A stretch of 64,000 nucleotides of DNA from Neurospora intermedia (Eukaryota > Ascomycota > Sordariomycetes > Sordariales > Sordariaceae): the NCBI GenBank assembly GCA_037102815.1, contig BTPP01000004.1:620001-684000 (forward strand), read 5' to 3'. Under the pieces are notes generated by a model that worked only from the letters and a program-made list of their open reading frames with translations, searched no databases and had not been told where the DNA came from. Below, in pieces: positions 47,908-58,300 of the stretch (position 1 is the stretch's first letter; every line of letters starts with the position of its first letter). The position numbers and the translations under genes are program-made.

Positions 47908-50900
47908 TTAGATACCGGCGGCGTAATGAAGTAAAACTGACACGGCGCTTCTGTCGCTGGAGTTCCGCACGACGACCATATCCTTGTCCTTCTTCCTCCT
48001 GCTCCTGCTGCTGCTCGACTTTTCCTCGTACCTATCACGCGACGACGCCCGAGACCTGCTGTCGCGGCTGGATTTGCGATGGTGGTGAGCGACGACCAGT
48101 GACGTTTGAAGACCCTCGAGCTGGCCGCGAGCTGAGCCCAACTGGGCCGCAAGACGGTTGTTCTGGTCTCTCAGGTAAGCAGCCTCCTCCATCCGACGCT
48201 CGATCTCATGGTGCTTTGCATCCAACTCGGCCCTGAGCTCCGCCGTAGTCACGTCGGGATCCGAGTTGAGTTCGTCCTGAAGTCGAATAACCTTGTCCTG
48301 GAGCTCCCTCACCCGCTTCACAAGCTCCTCCCTGTTTGCCATGATGGAAGGGAGTTGGTCGGCCTCAGCCTGCGCCTTGTTAAGCTTCGCTTCCAGCCTG
48401 GACACCTTGTCCTGAAGTTCAGAAACCACTTCACGAACTGCGTCCCTCTCGCCAGCCAGGGCGGGAACCTTGTCTGCGTCGCTTTGTAGCGTCGCGACAC
48501 GAGTCTCGAACTCGGCAACCTTGGCCTCCAGCTCAGTGACCTTGGACTCCAGCTCGACCTTGGAAACGCTGAGGTTGGCAACTTGGTATTCCAGCTCAGC
48601 CTTGGCGCTTTGTAGACCTGGAACCTTGTCTGCCTCGGCCTGGAGAGCGGCGTTGAGCCCAGAAAGCGTCATCATGTTGCCCTTTGCGGCCTCAAGAGAC
48701 TCGCGCATTCTCGCCAACTCTTGCTCGGCATTGAGCTTTTGAGTGGCAATCGACACGTTGGCAGTCTGCGCTCCCGCCAGATCGGTGTTGAGGGTGGTGA
48801 GTAGTACCCGTCCATTCAACCTCTCAGCCTCCAGATCCTCAATTTGCTTCTTCAGGCCAGCCTTGTCGGATTCGAGACCCTCGATCAGCATGCGGAGGTT
48901 GACACCTTCAGCCCTGAGCACGGCAATCTCACCCTCCAACGTGCCGACCTTGTTGCTCTGACCGGCACTGGACATCTCAAGCTCATCAATGCGCGTGGTG
49001 AGAGCGGTGGACCTAGCCTCGGCTGTGGTGAGCTTGCTCTCCAAGTCAGCCCGAGCTGCTTCCACTGCGGCCTTGGCCTCCTCCAGTTCCGCCTTCTCCT
49101 TCTCCAGCTCGGCGATTCGCTGTTTAAGCTCCATCTCTGCCTTCTCTGCCGCCAGAGCGAGCTTCTGCTTGTCCTCCGCAGCATCATCAATCAGCTTTTG
49201 ACGCATCTGGTCGCCAAGGTGCTTCGCATCGGTGAGAGTGGCAACCTCGCCAAGAAGCACTTCTTTGGTGATCCTCAACTCATCGAGGCTGGTGTTCAAC
49301 TTTTCAATCTCCTTGTCCCTCAAATCACGTTGCTCTTCGAGGGCATTGTTCGTGATCCTCATAGTCGAGATTTGCTGCATGAGACGAACCTCATGTTCGG
49401 ACCGATCTCCCTGCAGGGATTTGATATCTTCCTCCAGACGGGTGACGGTAGCCTTGAGGGTTTTGCTAGTCTCCTGGAGATCGTCCCTTTCTTTCTGGAC
49501 TTCGCTGAGCATTGCGCTAGTTGCTGCACAAGTAGTCTTGTACTCGGCGGCGGTTCTGGTTTCGTTGTCAAGCTTGCCTTGTAGCTCAGCTTGCATCTCA
49601 GCCTTTTCCGCACGCGTAGCGTTCAATTGCTGCTCCAGCTCCGCCATCCTGCGGCCTTGCATATTGAGGTGGTGTTGAAGCTCGTCCATCGTTTGCCTCT
49701 CTGCCTCCATCATGGCGACAACCTCGTCCTTTTCGTGGTAAGCGTCGTCTCTTTCGTTCTGCATTGCCTCGACATCATCTTCCAGGGCGGCCTGGTCCTC
49801 GAGAAGTTCCGCCACCTCGGCCATGCTCTCCTGAAGCTCCTCCCGGAGTTTGCGCTGATCGTCACGCAGGTGAATCACCTCGGCCTCCTTGTCACTGAGC
49901 TGTGACTTGAGGTTGTGTTGGCCATTGCGCAGCTTCCTGTTCTCTTCCTCCAGCTGGTTCATTTTACCCAAAAGGTTCTCCTCCTTGTTCTTCTGGTACC
50001 AAGCCTTCGCATACTTCTCATCCAGAAGCTTTTCCTGGTTCTCACGCAGGCCTCTCGCTTCGGTCTCGAGCTCATCAATCTTGCGAAGAAGCTCCAGCTC
50101 GGACTCCTTGTGCTCGTGCTCTTTGCTTAGCAGCACGCTTTGTCCGTTGCGCAGCTCCCTGACCTCAATCTCGAGGTTGGCGATCTTGCGTTTAAGGTTT
50201 GTCTCCATCAACTGTTGTTGCCTCAGCTCTTCTTGGCTGGAACTCCGGTGATGCACCCTGATCTTAACAGATGGCAAAGGCTCACTGTTTGTTCGGGCAA
50301 CGACCATGTCAGTCCGCGACGAGGGACGGGGAGATGGTTGCGGCACGCGAAGCTGCGAACTGCGAGGGGGGTGGTTGGAGCTAGCAACGCTGGTGTCATC
50401 AGAATCAGATCCGGTGGTGCTACGGGTAAACCGGACGGTAGAGTGTGCTGACTTGTTGGACTTTGAGGAGGATCTGAAGATGCTGGTCGGGGTTACATCA
50501 CTGGCGCAGTCCGAAAGGGAGAGTCTCGAGTCGACCGTAGTCGCCAGAGTGCTGGTGCTGTTGGAGTGCATCGAGGATTCCGAAACGGACTCGGTTTCGG
50601 TATCCTGATCGTGATAATCGTGGGGTCGGTTGTCAAGGACATAGCGTGGCGCAGGAATAGTGCGCACATTACTAGGAGGAGGGCCGTAGGGACCATCGTG
50701 AGGGCCCTGAGGAGGGGTTGGCACCCGGGAGGGGCGTAGGTTAACGGTCGCACGACGTTCTTCGGGGAGATTGATTATAGGGATCTTGGCCCTGAGCACC
50801 CTGCGCGGGAGGCCAATCGAGCCAGTGGTTGCGTGGTGTGGGAGGGAAGGGCGTCCGGGCATTCCAGGGGCCAGATGGATCTGAGAGGGCATCGGAGCTG

Positions 50901-51501
50901 CTCCTCCCCTTGAAGGGACTCTTTGAAGAGCCATATGAGGGCTGGGCGAGGGTATGCGGGAAGCAGGTGATGGCAATCGAGGAGAGGGTATCCGTGATGG
51001 AGAGGAAAGTCTGGCCGGAGAGGGTATCCGGGAAGGCATGGAGAGGCGCTTCTGCTGTAGGCTCGTCGCCATGGGCTGGCCATTCATGACCATGGGGTTC
51101 ATCATGGTAGGGCCACCCGAGAGAACAGAGCTGCCGACATCAGAGCCGCCCGTCTCGGAACCGCTTCCTACTTCGGGGATGTTGGACGAGGCCAGAGATG
51201 AGTCCGAGTTTCGTCGAGCACGAGACGGTGTTGGTGGTGGCCGGCCGCCCCTTCGGAGGATAGACTTTGGTTGACCGTTCTGAGGAGGTCCCCGTCTGTT
51301 TGTGAGCTGGAGAGGCCAGCTCGAAGTTCTGTTGGTGGGAGTAGCGGTGCTGGCAGTGCTGGCGGTGCTGGCGGTGCTAATAGTGCTTCCCGTGCTGCTG
51401 CTGACATTGCTGAGTCTGTCATCCGAGACAGAGAAGCCCCTCATGTGCCCCGGTCCCCCGCCTGGCCTAGGTCGTTGTGGGTATGGAGATCGATCTCCCA
51501 T
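47908..51501 (-). CDS. large coiled-coil protein with SRIP motifs
   Basis: A single open frame of 1,197 residues on the minus strand, with no intron needed. Residues 1-410 are disordered and Ser/Thr/Pro/Arg-rich. They contain three SRIP motifs (157-160, 169-172, 181-184) in a basic Ser/Pro context, which fits the SxIP signature for binding EB1-type microtubule plus-end proteins. Residues about 420-1,130 are an almost unbroken heptad-rich coiled coil (for example KIANLEIEVRELRNG, RIAELEKEKAELEEAKAA), with repeated DKVPxL spacers near 970-1,060. The tail (about 1,135-1,197) is Arg/Ser/Lys-rich, then ends SVLLHYAAGI. I cannot name an orthologue. A cytoskeletal or septal scaffold role is an inference from the layout. 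Confidence 0.85.
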   Translation of the reverse strand: MGDRSPYPQRPRPGGGPGHMRGFSVSDDRLSNVSSSTGSTISTASTASTASTATPTNRTSSWPLQLTNRRGPPQNGQPKSILRRGGRPPPTPSRARRNSDSSLASSNIPEVGSGSETGGSDVGSSVLSGGPTMMNPMVMNGQPMATSLQQKRLSMPSRIPSPARLSSPSRIPSPRLPSPASRIPSPSPHMALQRVPSRGGAAPMPSQIHLAPGMPGRPSLPHHATTGSIGLPRRVLRAKIPIINLPEERRATVNLRPSRVPTPPQGPHDGPYGPPPSNVRTIPAPRYVLDNRPHDYHDQDTETESVSESSMHSNSTSTLATTVDSRLSLSDCASDVTPTSIFRSSSKSNKSAHSTVRFTRSTTGSDSDDTSVASSNHPPRSSQLRVPQPSPRPSSRTDMVVARTNSEPLPSVKIRVHHRSSSQEELRQQQLMETNLKRKIANLEIEVRELRNGQSVLLSKEHEHKESELELLRKIDELETEARGLRENQEKLLDEKYAKAWYQKNKEENLLGKMNQLEEENRKLRNGQHNLKSQLSDKEAEVIHLRDDQRKLREELQESMAEVAELLEDQAALEDDVEAMQNERDDAYHEKDEVVAMMEAERQTMDELQHHLNMQGRRMAELEQQLNATRAEKAEMQAELQGKLDNETRTAAEYKTTCAATSAMLSEVQKERDDLQETSKTLKATVTRLEEDIKSLQGDRSEHEVRLMQQISTMRITNNALEEQRDLRDKEIEKLNTSLDELRITKEVLLGEVATLTDAKHLGDQMRQKLIDDAAEDKQKLALAAEKAEMELKQRIAELEKEKAELEEAKAAVEAARADLESKLTTAEARSTALTTRIDELEMSSAGQSNKVGTLEGEIAVLRAEGVNLRMLIEGLESDKAGLKKQIEDLEAERLNGRVLLTTLNTDLAGAQTANVSIATQKLNAEQELARMRESLEAAKGNMMTLSGLNAALQAEADKVPGLQSAKAELEYQVANLSVSKVELESKVTELEAKVAEFETRVATLQSDADKVPALAGERDAVREVVSELQDKVSRLEAKLNKAQAEADQLPSIMANREELVKRVRELQDKVIRLQDELNSDPDVTTAELRAELDAKHHEIERRMEEAAYLRDQNNRLAAQLGSARGQLEGLQTSLVVAHHHRKSSRDSRSRASSRDRYEEKSSSSRSRRKKDKDMVVVRNSSDRSAVSVLLHYAAGI

Positions 51502-51681
51502 CGTGTCTATGTTGATGTGTGGTGGTGGTGAGGTTGTGACGTTGTGATATGAGGACTCGGTGTTGTGTTTGCCTTTGTGTGTTCTGTATGACGGCCAATG
51601 CTCGCTCGGGCGTGCAACAACAAAGTGCAGACGGGTGTAAATAAATATGTACCGGTTGTCAGGTTTCCGAGCTCAAAGCGA

Positions 51682-51705
<24 letters not shown>
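51682..51705. repeat. (GT)12 microsatellite
   Basis: Twelve GT units upstream of the coiled-coil gene, followed by TATGTGTGTTATGTGTTATGTG. Confidence 0.9.
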
Positions 51706-51712
<7 letters not shown>

Positions 51713-54660
51713 TTATGTGTTATGTGTGACTGGGCAGTTCTAGGTCTAGGTCTGGCCAGGTATTGGAAGGAGGTATATGTGTGTGTGAGTGGGGGGAGGA
51801 TGGATGTATTAAGAGTGCTTGGTTGGTTTGGGTATTAAGTAAGGCAGGTACGGGTGGTTTGTTTGTGACAAGAACGAATGTGTGTATGTATGTAGGCAGG
51901 CAGGTAGTGATTAGGTATTATTACGAAGATGGTACTGACTGAGAAGGAATAAGTAATTCAGGTCGGGAGTTCAGGATGAAAAGAAGGGACCTCGAACGCG
52001 GGCTTCAGCTGAACTTGTATAGTCACAAATGGGCATTCACACGCTTGTTATGTTTCGCCGCCTCTTCTGACTGTCTAGGTACCTAGCAAGCAGCTAGTCT
52101 GTCTAGCCGCTGGGGACCTGGATGGAGACCTGAAAATCGGCCCCAAGGTGCGTTGAGCTTGTTATTCGGTGAGGAGAGCCAAAGTGCGGCTTCCCTGCCA
52201 ATCCCGAGACTTGTGCTGCACGCAAGAGGGAGGGAAAGAGAAGTGGAAACAACGAAGCGGGCCCCGATACGTGTTCCCTGGATAGGCCTGTGGTTATAGG
52301 GTGCTGGTTCTAGGCTGTTGTTGGACCGCAGCCCAGGGCAGTGTAGGTAGGTAGAACCAAGGGACGGGAGGCTGTGTGGTAAGGTTCGGTTATGTTGTTG
52401 TCGTTGCCTGTTGTCTTTTTCACTTTTGCTGTCTGCCGTCGTCGGATGCGTGATCGATGGCAACTTAATGGATGCCCGGTGAGCGGGCTGCCGGAGATCT
52501 TTTGTTCTTCTTTTTGACCCGAGGAAGGAATGGAGCAGGACAGTCAGCAGAAGTGGAAATTGCAAGTGGCCCAAAGCAGGAACCGGATTGGATTTCCACC
52601 TAGTTTGTGTGCATCTGGACTTGAAAGTACACTAAGGTACGAGGGAAGGTGCAGTGCTCGTGCAGTTGCAGGTTGGTGCAGTTGCGTCTGCAGTAGTGTA
52701 GTGGGCAGTGGGCAGGCAGTAGGTAGCAGACAGTAGTGGTGGTCGGTATCGAGGTCACTCGATGTGTACGAGTCTCTCGGTCTGTATGGGAAGAAGGGAA
52801 GCCCAGGACCAGGGACTGAAGATCTTCAGCGTGGGCCGAAGCACGGAAGGCGGGCAGGAGGCGGGCATGAATGGCCGGAGGGGCACCACCAAAGCCATCA
52901 TGCAGAGCGGACCGGGGGGTCAGAGTAGAGTACCTGTAGGATGAGGACGACGGGACTGACAGCATGCCGTGAGGAGGGGGATCAGCCGAGCTGACTGAGA
53001 GAGAGAGAGAAACAGAGCGGGTAGGAACGAGGAAATGGCGAATGCGTGTGCAGTGTGTGTGTGTGACCTTGCGGTGGCCGCCCTCTTTGCGCTCATCTCA
53101 CCCAGGTGATGATAGTTTCACTTTCTTCCCAGTCTCATTCATTCATGATGCCTATCCAATGTTCCAGCCCTCCCCTCCCCATTGTCCCGCTCTTCCTCTA
53201 GCTCGGACAGTCTTCGCGTTACGCATAACACTCTGTTACGAGTTTACAATGCTGTCCTCATTGCCGAAGGAAAAACAACGAAATCCGACGACTCGGCCTA
53301 ATCCGCTTAGCCAGCGTTTCGTTCCGCTCCCGAATCGGAAAAGTGCATGTGTCATGTAACCGATGATGCCTTTTTTTTTTTTGCTTCTCCGTTTCTGTTT
53401 TTGTCTCGGTTCAACACAACTTTCCGACAACCGCGTCACGATTTTTTTTTTTTTGCTTTTATTATTATTCTTTAGCTTCAAACTCTTTTTTTTTTTTTTT
53501 TAATCATATCCATCTATTCCTCTGCTCGTTCCGTGCGAGAAATTGAATGGCTGGGATTGGGCATGAAGAGGAAAACCACGGCGAGACACGGTGACGACGT
53601 TGAATCGGGTGGCCGTCAGCCCCCCCGGGATACCCGCTCCGCACATGCCGGAACTCTGTTTGGTCTCAGTAATTTGTATACAATTTATCTGTACAATAAT
53701 CGCCCTGATGGGCTGGAACCGGGCAGGAATCGGGCCACCTTGTACTCTCTGTGAGCCACCCTACGCAATAAGATACACAAGGTTGATTGCCGTGGGGAGT
53801 ACAGCTCGTTACCAGGAATTCTTGTCGGACTCAGGCGGACCGCAAGCACTCGTCAATCGGCCTCGTCAATGCGGCATTGACATGTTTTGACTATGCGGTG
53901 ATGGGATTGATTGCCCATTGCACCGACCCTTCCGAAAGAAGTCGGTCCAAGACAGCGAGAGGAAGCTAGGCGGCGGCCCGGGGAAAGGCTAACAGAGGCT
54001 CCACTGCGCTAGAGACTAGGGTAGGTGTAGTGGGGGATGTACCCCTCAATGCAACCATCAATCAGGTCTTGTCAACTGCACTTTAGAGATACCACAGATA
54101 TCACCCAAGAGACCACTATCAGTGTCCAAACCTACACGCGATTTCTGTTGATCTCGTGTCCTAGTTCAAAGTGAATCGGATGGTGGGCGAGTGAGTTGGG
54201 GGTGGGGGTTGTCCGTTTGGCGACAACAAGCCCGGAGGCCGCAGAGAGAGAAAGTGTTGGGAGCAGGTCGAATGAACGGGCCAACAGCAGTCAAGATAGA
54301 AACATGGCCGTAACCCTCCAGACCGCAGCTTGCCACTCTGCAATGGACAGACGATGGGAGGAGGGAGGAATTGCCAAATCACTGAGCACCTGGAAGGCAG
54401 ACAGGGTCCAGGGCACAAATCCAAAAAGAGCTTTGCCAAAGTCCGCCTCATCCCAAAGCGAACAGCCCAACGGGAAAATCTCTTCTTTCTTCAGGTGCGG
54501 CTTTCCGTGTGGTATGTAGGTACCATCCATGGAACAACATCAGCTCAAGACTGTGAGGCTTCCACCACCATGCCCGAAGCTTGAAATCGAGTCGTTGAGG
54601 TTGCTTGGGACATACTGGATCGTGCACACATCTTGTCTAACCGTGATGGGACTGTGACGG

Positions 54661-54888
54661 CTCATCCTTTTTTTCCCATGTCCAAGAAACCGGGAAGAGG
54701 GACATCAGCGGCTCTCGACCTCTTGCAAAACTGAAGCTCTCTGGCTTGGTTGTGTCTGGGTCACTCGACTTGCTCATCCTTTTTTTCCCATGTCCAAGAA
54801 ACCGGGAAGAGGGACATCAGCGGCTCTCGACCTCTTGCAAAACTGAAGCTCTCTGGCTTGGTTGTGTCTGGGTCACTCGACTTGCTCA
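54661..54888. repeat. perfect 112-bp tandem duplication
   Basis: The 112-bp unit 54661-54772 is repeated without visible change at 54773-54884, and four further bases match. It starts CTCATCCTTTTTTTCCCATG and ends GGGTCACTCGACTTG. Perfect identity means a recent event. It is below the length that normally triggers RIP. Confidence 0.95.
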
Positions 54889-55175
54889 ATGTCTCTCTTT
54901 TCGGGGAGGTGTGTCTAGCCGTGGTGGGGCCCTCATTGGTTGGCGCTAGAGTGGTCTAAGTGGGAAGCAAGCGACGTGTTGGGCAGCAGTTGGGTTTCAA
55001 GCCCCGGTCGGCCGACGTGGTCAAGCTCGACTTGCATCTGATTGGAACCCTCATCCCTTCAACCACCGCAGCTCTCTCTCTGTAACCACCCCCTCCCCCC
55101 TCCCCCGACGACTGCATCCCGTCAGTCGCCCGCACTTTGCCGGGTCTCTACACTGCACTATGTACCTAGGTAGCC

Positions 55176-55697
55176 ATGGCGACTGCTGTGACAAACTCTG
55201 CCCGAGGTTATGTAATGCTTCACGGCATCTCAAACCACATGGGAAACGGCGAGAATGGCCTCTCGGATCACAGCAATGTTCAGGGCTGCATGGCGTCCAG
55301 CCCAGTATCGCCCTCCCTTTGCACAGCAGCAGAAGCAAGCCCAGAATCCCCCCCAAATGATCCATCACCTGCCTCACTGTTTGACACATTGAAGAAAGAG
55401 AGATCCGTTTGCACTTCATATGAACGCGGGGGCCATGCCTTTGTGGGTGTCAGTCAATATCACCTTCACCACTTTTTCTCTTTTTCACCACCTAGGGATC
55501 GTCTGGAATGATGGGGGCCAAGCAGCTATCGAATGGAGCACAGCTTCCAAAAAGGCAACAAGGCCAGGATTCACAATCGAGCATTCCATCCCCGACTTTT
55601 CCTCTTGTCGCTCACTCCCTGTCCGGAAAGCCTGGGCCAGGAACAGGGACTCAGGTTGGGCTAGACAAGCCCATGCCCTTACCCCTGGAACGGTGAA
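55176..55697 (+). CDS. possible small two-exon gene
   Basis: An ATG in good context (GCCATGG) opens a 111-codon frame beginning MATAVTNSARGYVMLHGISN. A TTTTTCACCACCTAG acceptor at about 55,495 would lead into a second open stretch (GSSGMMGAKQLSNGAQLPKR …) ending at about 55,696. A matching donor near 55,443 (GTGGGT) is weak. The Ser/Pro/Gly-rich product has no recognisable family. It may be a real small gene, a leader, or chance. It is listed because it is the best coding candidate in a 10-kb spacer. Confidence 0.2.
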
Positions 55698-57095
55698 ACC
55701 CTGGGGTAAGGGATCCCCGCAACAACAACCAAGCTCGACAAGGTCACCTCAACTCCAACGATTTTCCGCTTGGCTGATCATCACCACCTTTCCCGCTTTG
55801 CGTCGCTGAGTCGTTGTGTCGGTCTATCATCTTCTTAGCTCGGTTAAAACTTGGGCAAAAAAGGTCGCACAACCCGGGCTGCAGCGGCACAAGCAATCAT
55901 CGTCCTCATCACTGACCCTCTGACCCAAGACCAACGGTGTTACGGTGGGAGGGTTATGGGACATGGGGCATGGGGCGCAGTTTGTGCCCTGATCGCTTCT
56001 TGTCACACTTGTTCGTTGCGGCCTGATTCTTACCGAGTCGACGTGACGCCAGAAATCAAGGTCGGGGATAGAATAGGGACAACAACGACAACAAGAAAGA
56101 AAACGCCCACAGCGTGCCGTCCCGTCGCTGGAGTCCGGAGAAGGCAAGCGATCAGGCAAGCAAAGAGGCAGAAAGGTGAGGCCCGGGCGAACCAGGGACC
56201 GATGAGGGGAGGCCCAGATTGTTTCATGTTTCAAAAGTCTGGAGATCGAACATTTACAACGGTCAACTCTCCCGTCTGTTTGTTTGGTGGCGAGGTAGCC
56301 AATCCGAACTTTCATCAACCCCGGCGCCCGCCCGTTCGCCGTCTCTTGCTACTCAAGGACCGTGGTCCGGTCCCCTCCCATCCCCAGCCAGTGCCATGTG
56401 GGAAAGGGTCGCCAAAGAAGAGTCTGGAATTCCGAACGGCTGCCCAGGCAGTCTTAGGGCTCGAACAGCCCCATCTTGGGCGCGATCCAGGTACGTATTC
56501 TTCAACCTCACACACCGGGTTCCTGGCCTAAGGTTGCCAAGACTCGACTCACAACGCCACAGAGGCTTTGAGGATCCAGTCCACGACATGTTGACACGAC
56601 TTCACTTTGCTCTTTTCATTTTGATAATTTTCCATGACGCGCTACCCACCTGAACTGTAACTCGAGGTGAGGCGTGTCTGCATTGCTGCTGTCAATGAAG
56701 TGGGAGAGCGAACTCCAATCACCAACCCACATGGAACTCAGCCAGGCGAGACTTCCGAGCGAGGGACGGTACTTATAGAAACCTGAGAATACATTGATCT
56801 TTTTCGGTGTGCAGACCGCACTTCTGTAAGAATCACCTAGTTGAGTAAAAAGGCCCCATCGTGGACGTGGCATGAACCACTAGTCCACTTATAGCCTCAA
56901 GTTAGACGCTCCAAAAACCTCATGCCAAGACATATCTACAAATGCGAAACAAACGCGGACAAGCGAACCACGATGCTTGTAGCGCGTTTGGGGGAGTCAG
57001 AAGCTCGCTGGATTATCAAGCTTTCCCCGTACGGCCTGCAGAAGAGCGGTATAAGATAACAGCTTTCACCCACTCTTGGCCCCACGAACCAGTCG

Positions 57096-57124
57096 GTAGT
57101 CGTCAATAATCGGTCGACGACTAC
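57096..57124. repeat. short hairpin, 9-bp arms
   Basis: GTAGTCGTC (57096-57104) and GACGACTAC (57116-57124) are perfect inverted repeats around an 11-base loop. No T-tract follows. It may be chance. Confidence 0.5.
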
Positions 57125-58273
57125 TGACACCCGACTCCACTATGCTGCCCAGTCCACCCATGGTGTCAATAGTCCACAGTCTCCGTCCGGCTACTTCTCC
57201 CTCGAATGATGGCAGGGATGGGTCGTTCTTACGAAAAGATCATCCACGACGTCCGACTCTAGACACTCTTGGTCCCTGAACGGGCCCTGAACATCAACCG
57301 GGTCTCAACAATCTGGAGGAAGGCAAGCAGATCTGGCCAGACACCGACGGATAAAGAAACCCGCACCTCAGACGACAAGTTAACGATATGCTCCAATCCG
57401 TGGCCACCCAAGATCAATCAAATCCATCTTACCAGACCACATTCGTCGTAAGCCCGGATGAGTAACCCAGTTCCTCCAGCCACTGACAATGTAAATAGAC
57501 TCGTTTCAGACTCTTTGAGCGAATGGCAGGCAGGCAGGCAGTTAGTTCCATCCGCGACCCCATCCGTCCATTGATCGATCTATCCATTCGTCCATGCGTC
57601 CATGCGACTATTCTCGGCGGCCAGCATCACGGTCAGGAAATCCATGATCCAAGAATTTTCGCCGCATGAACACATGTTCGGACACTTTGCCTCTCTGCGT
57701 CTCGTCTCACAACCCGCCGCCTGTCCAGACCGGCAAGTGAATGAGTGAGTGAGTGAGTGCACGAGTCGTCGTCGGACCAGAACAGACAGACATACAACCG
57801 GTCTCCACCAAAGTATCCGGTTCGCGGTCGAATAGGCTTGTCGACGTGTATCGATCTCATTGCCGGGCGGGTGGTGGGTTTCACATTGTTCGAAATGCTA
57901 CCTACCTAGGCAGACTGTCAGGTACGGACCAGTTGCATGTCGGGGAGAGATCAGTGAGTGGTCTGTGGTCTGCCACCGACCACCGACTGAGTCAAGTCTG
58001 TCGGATTCATTATGCTCGTCTGATCTTGATAGGCAGGATGTCCGGTGATGGTGGGTTTTCTATCAATCAGCGTTGAGGAAATGCTGTTCTGCCGGTGCTG
58101 GATAATTGTGGGTAGAGTGGTAAGTAGGTAGGTAGGTAGTCTATGCGCCGGCCCTCTCAACCCCGATCGATGCCTTTGATATTATTCCTCAAGTATCCAG
58201 CCCGGACCCAAACCATCAATCGGAGTGAGTGGAAAGTAGTGTACTGCAGAGTGGTTATCTCCCGATTGGATCA

Positions 58274-58300
58274 ATCACTCACTCACTCACTCACTCACTT
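58274..58300. repeat. (TCAC)n microsatellite
   Basis: About six TCAC units. It is the reverse complement of the GAGT/GTGA run at 57743-57759, about 0.5 kb away. Confidence 0.85.

Larger units (their letters stand above)
51502..55175. other. left half of a 10-kb gene-poor spacer
   Basis: It begins with the promoter region of the coiled-coil gene, followed by microsatellites and T-tracts (T-runs at 53,369-53,381, about 53,442-53,454 and 53,488-53,501) and a 112-bp tandem duplication. No convincing coding sequence is visible. Confidence 0.55.

Noticed and set aside
48844-49584. Plus-strand frame of 246 codons within the coiled-coil gene
   Set aside because: Antisense shadow of a long Glu/Leu-rich coding sequence.
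54939-55016. tRNA-like segment (box-A-like GTGGTCTAAG, GGGTTTCAAGCCC, and ends that could pair)
   Set aside because: No convincing anticodon stem and loop or T-loop of standard form; at best a decayed or chance likeness.
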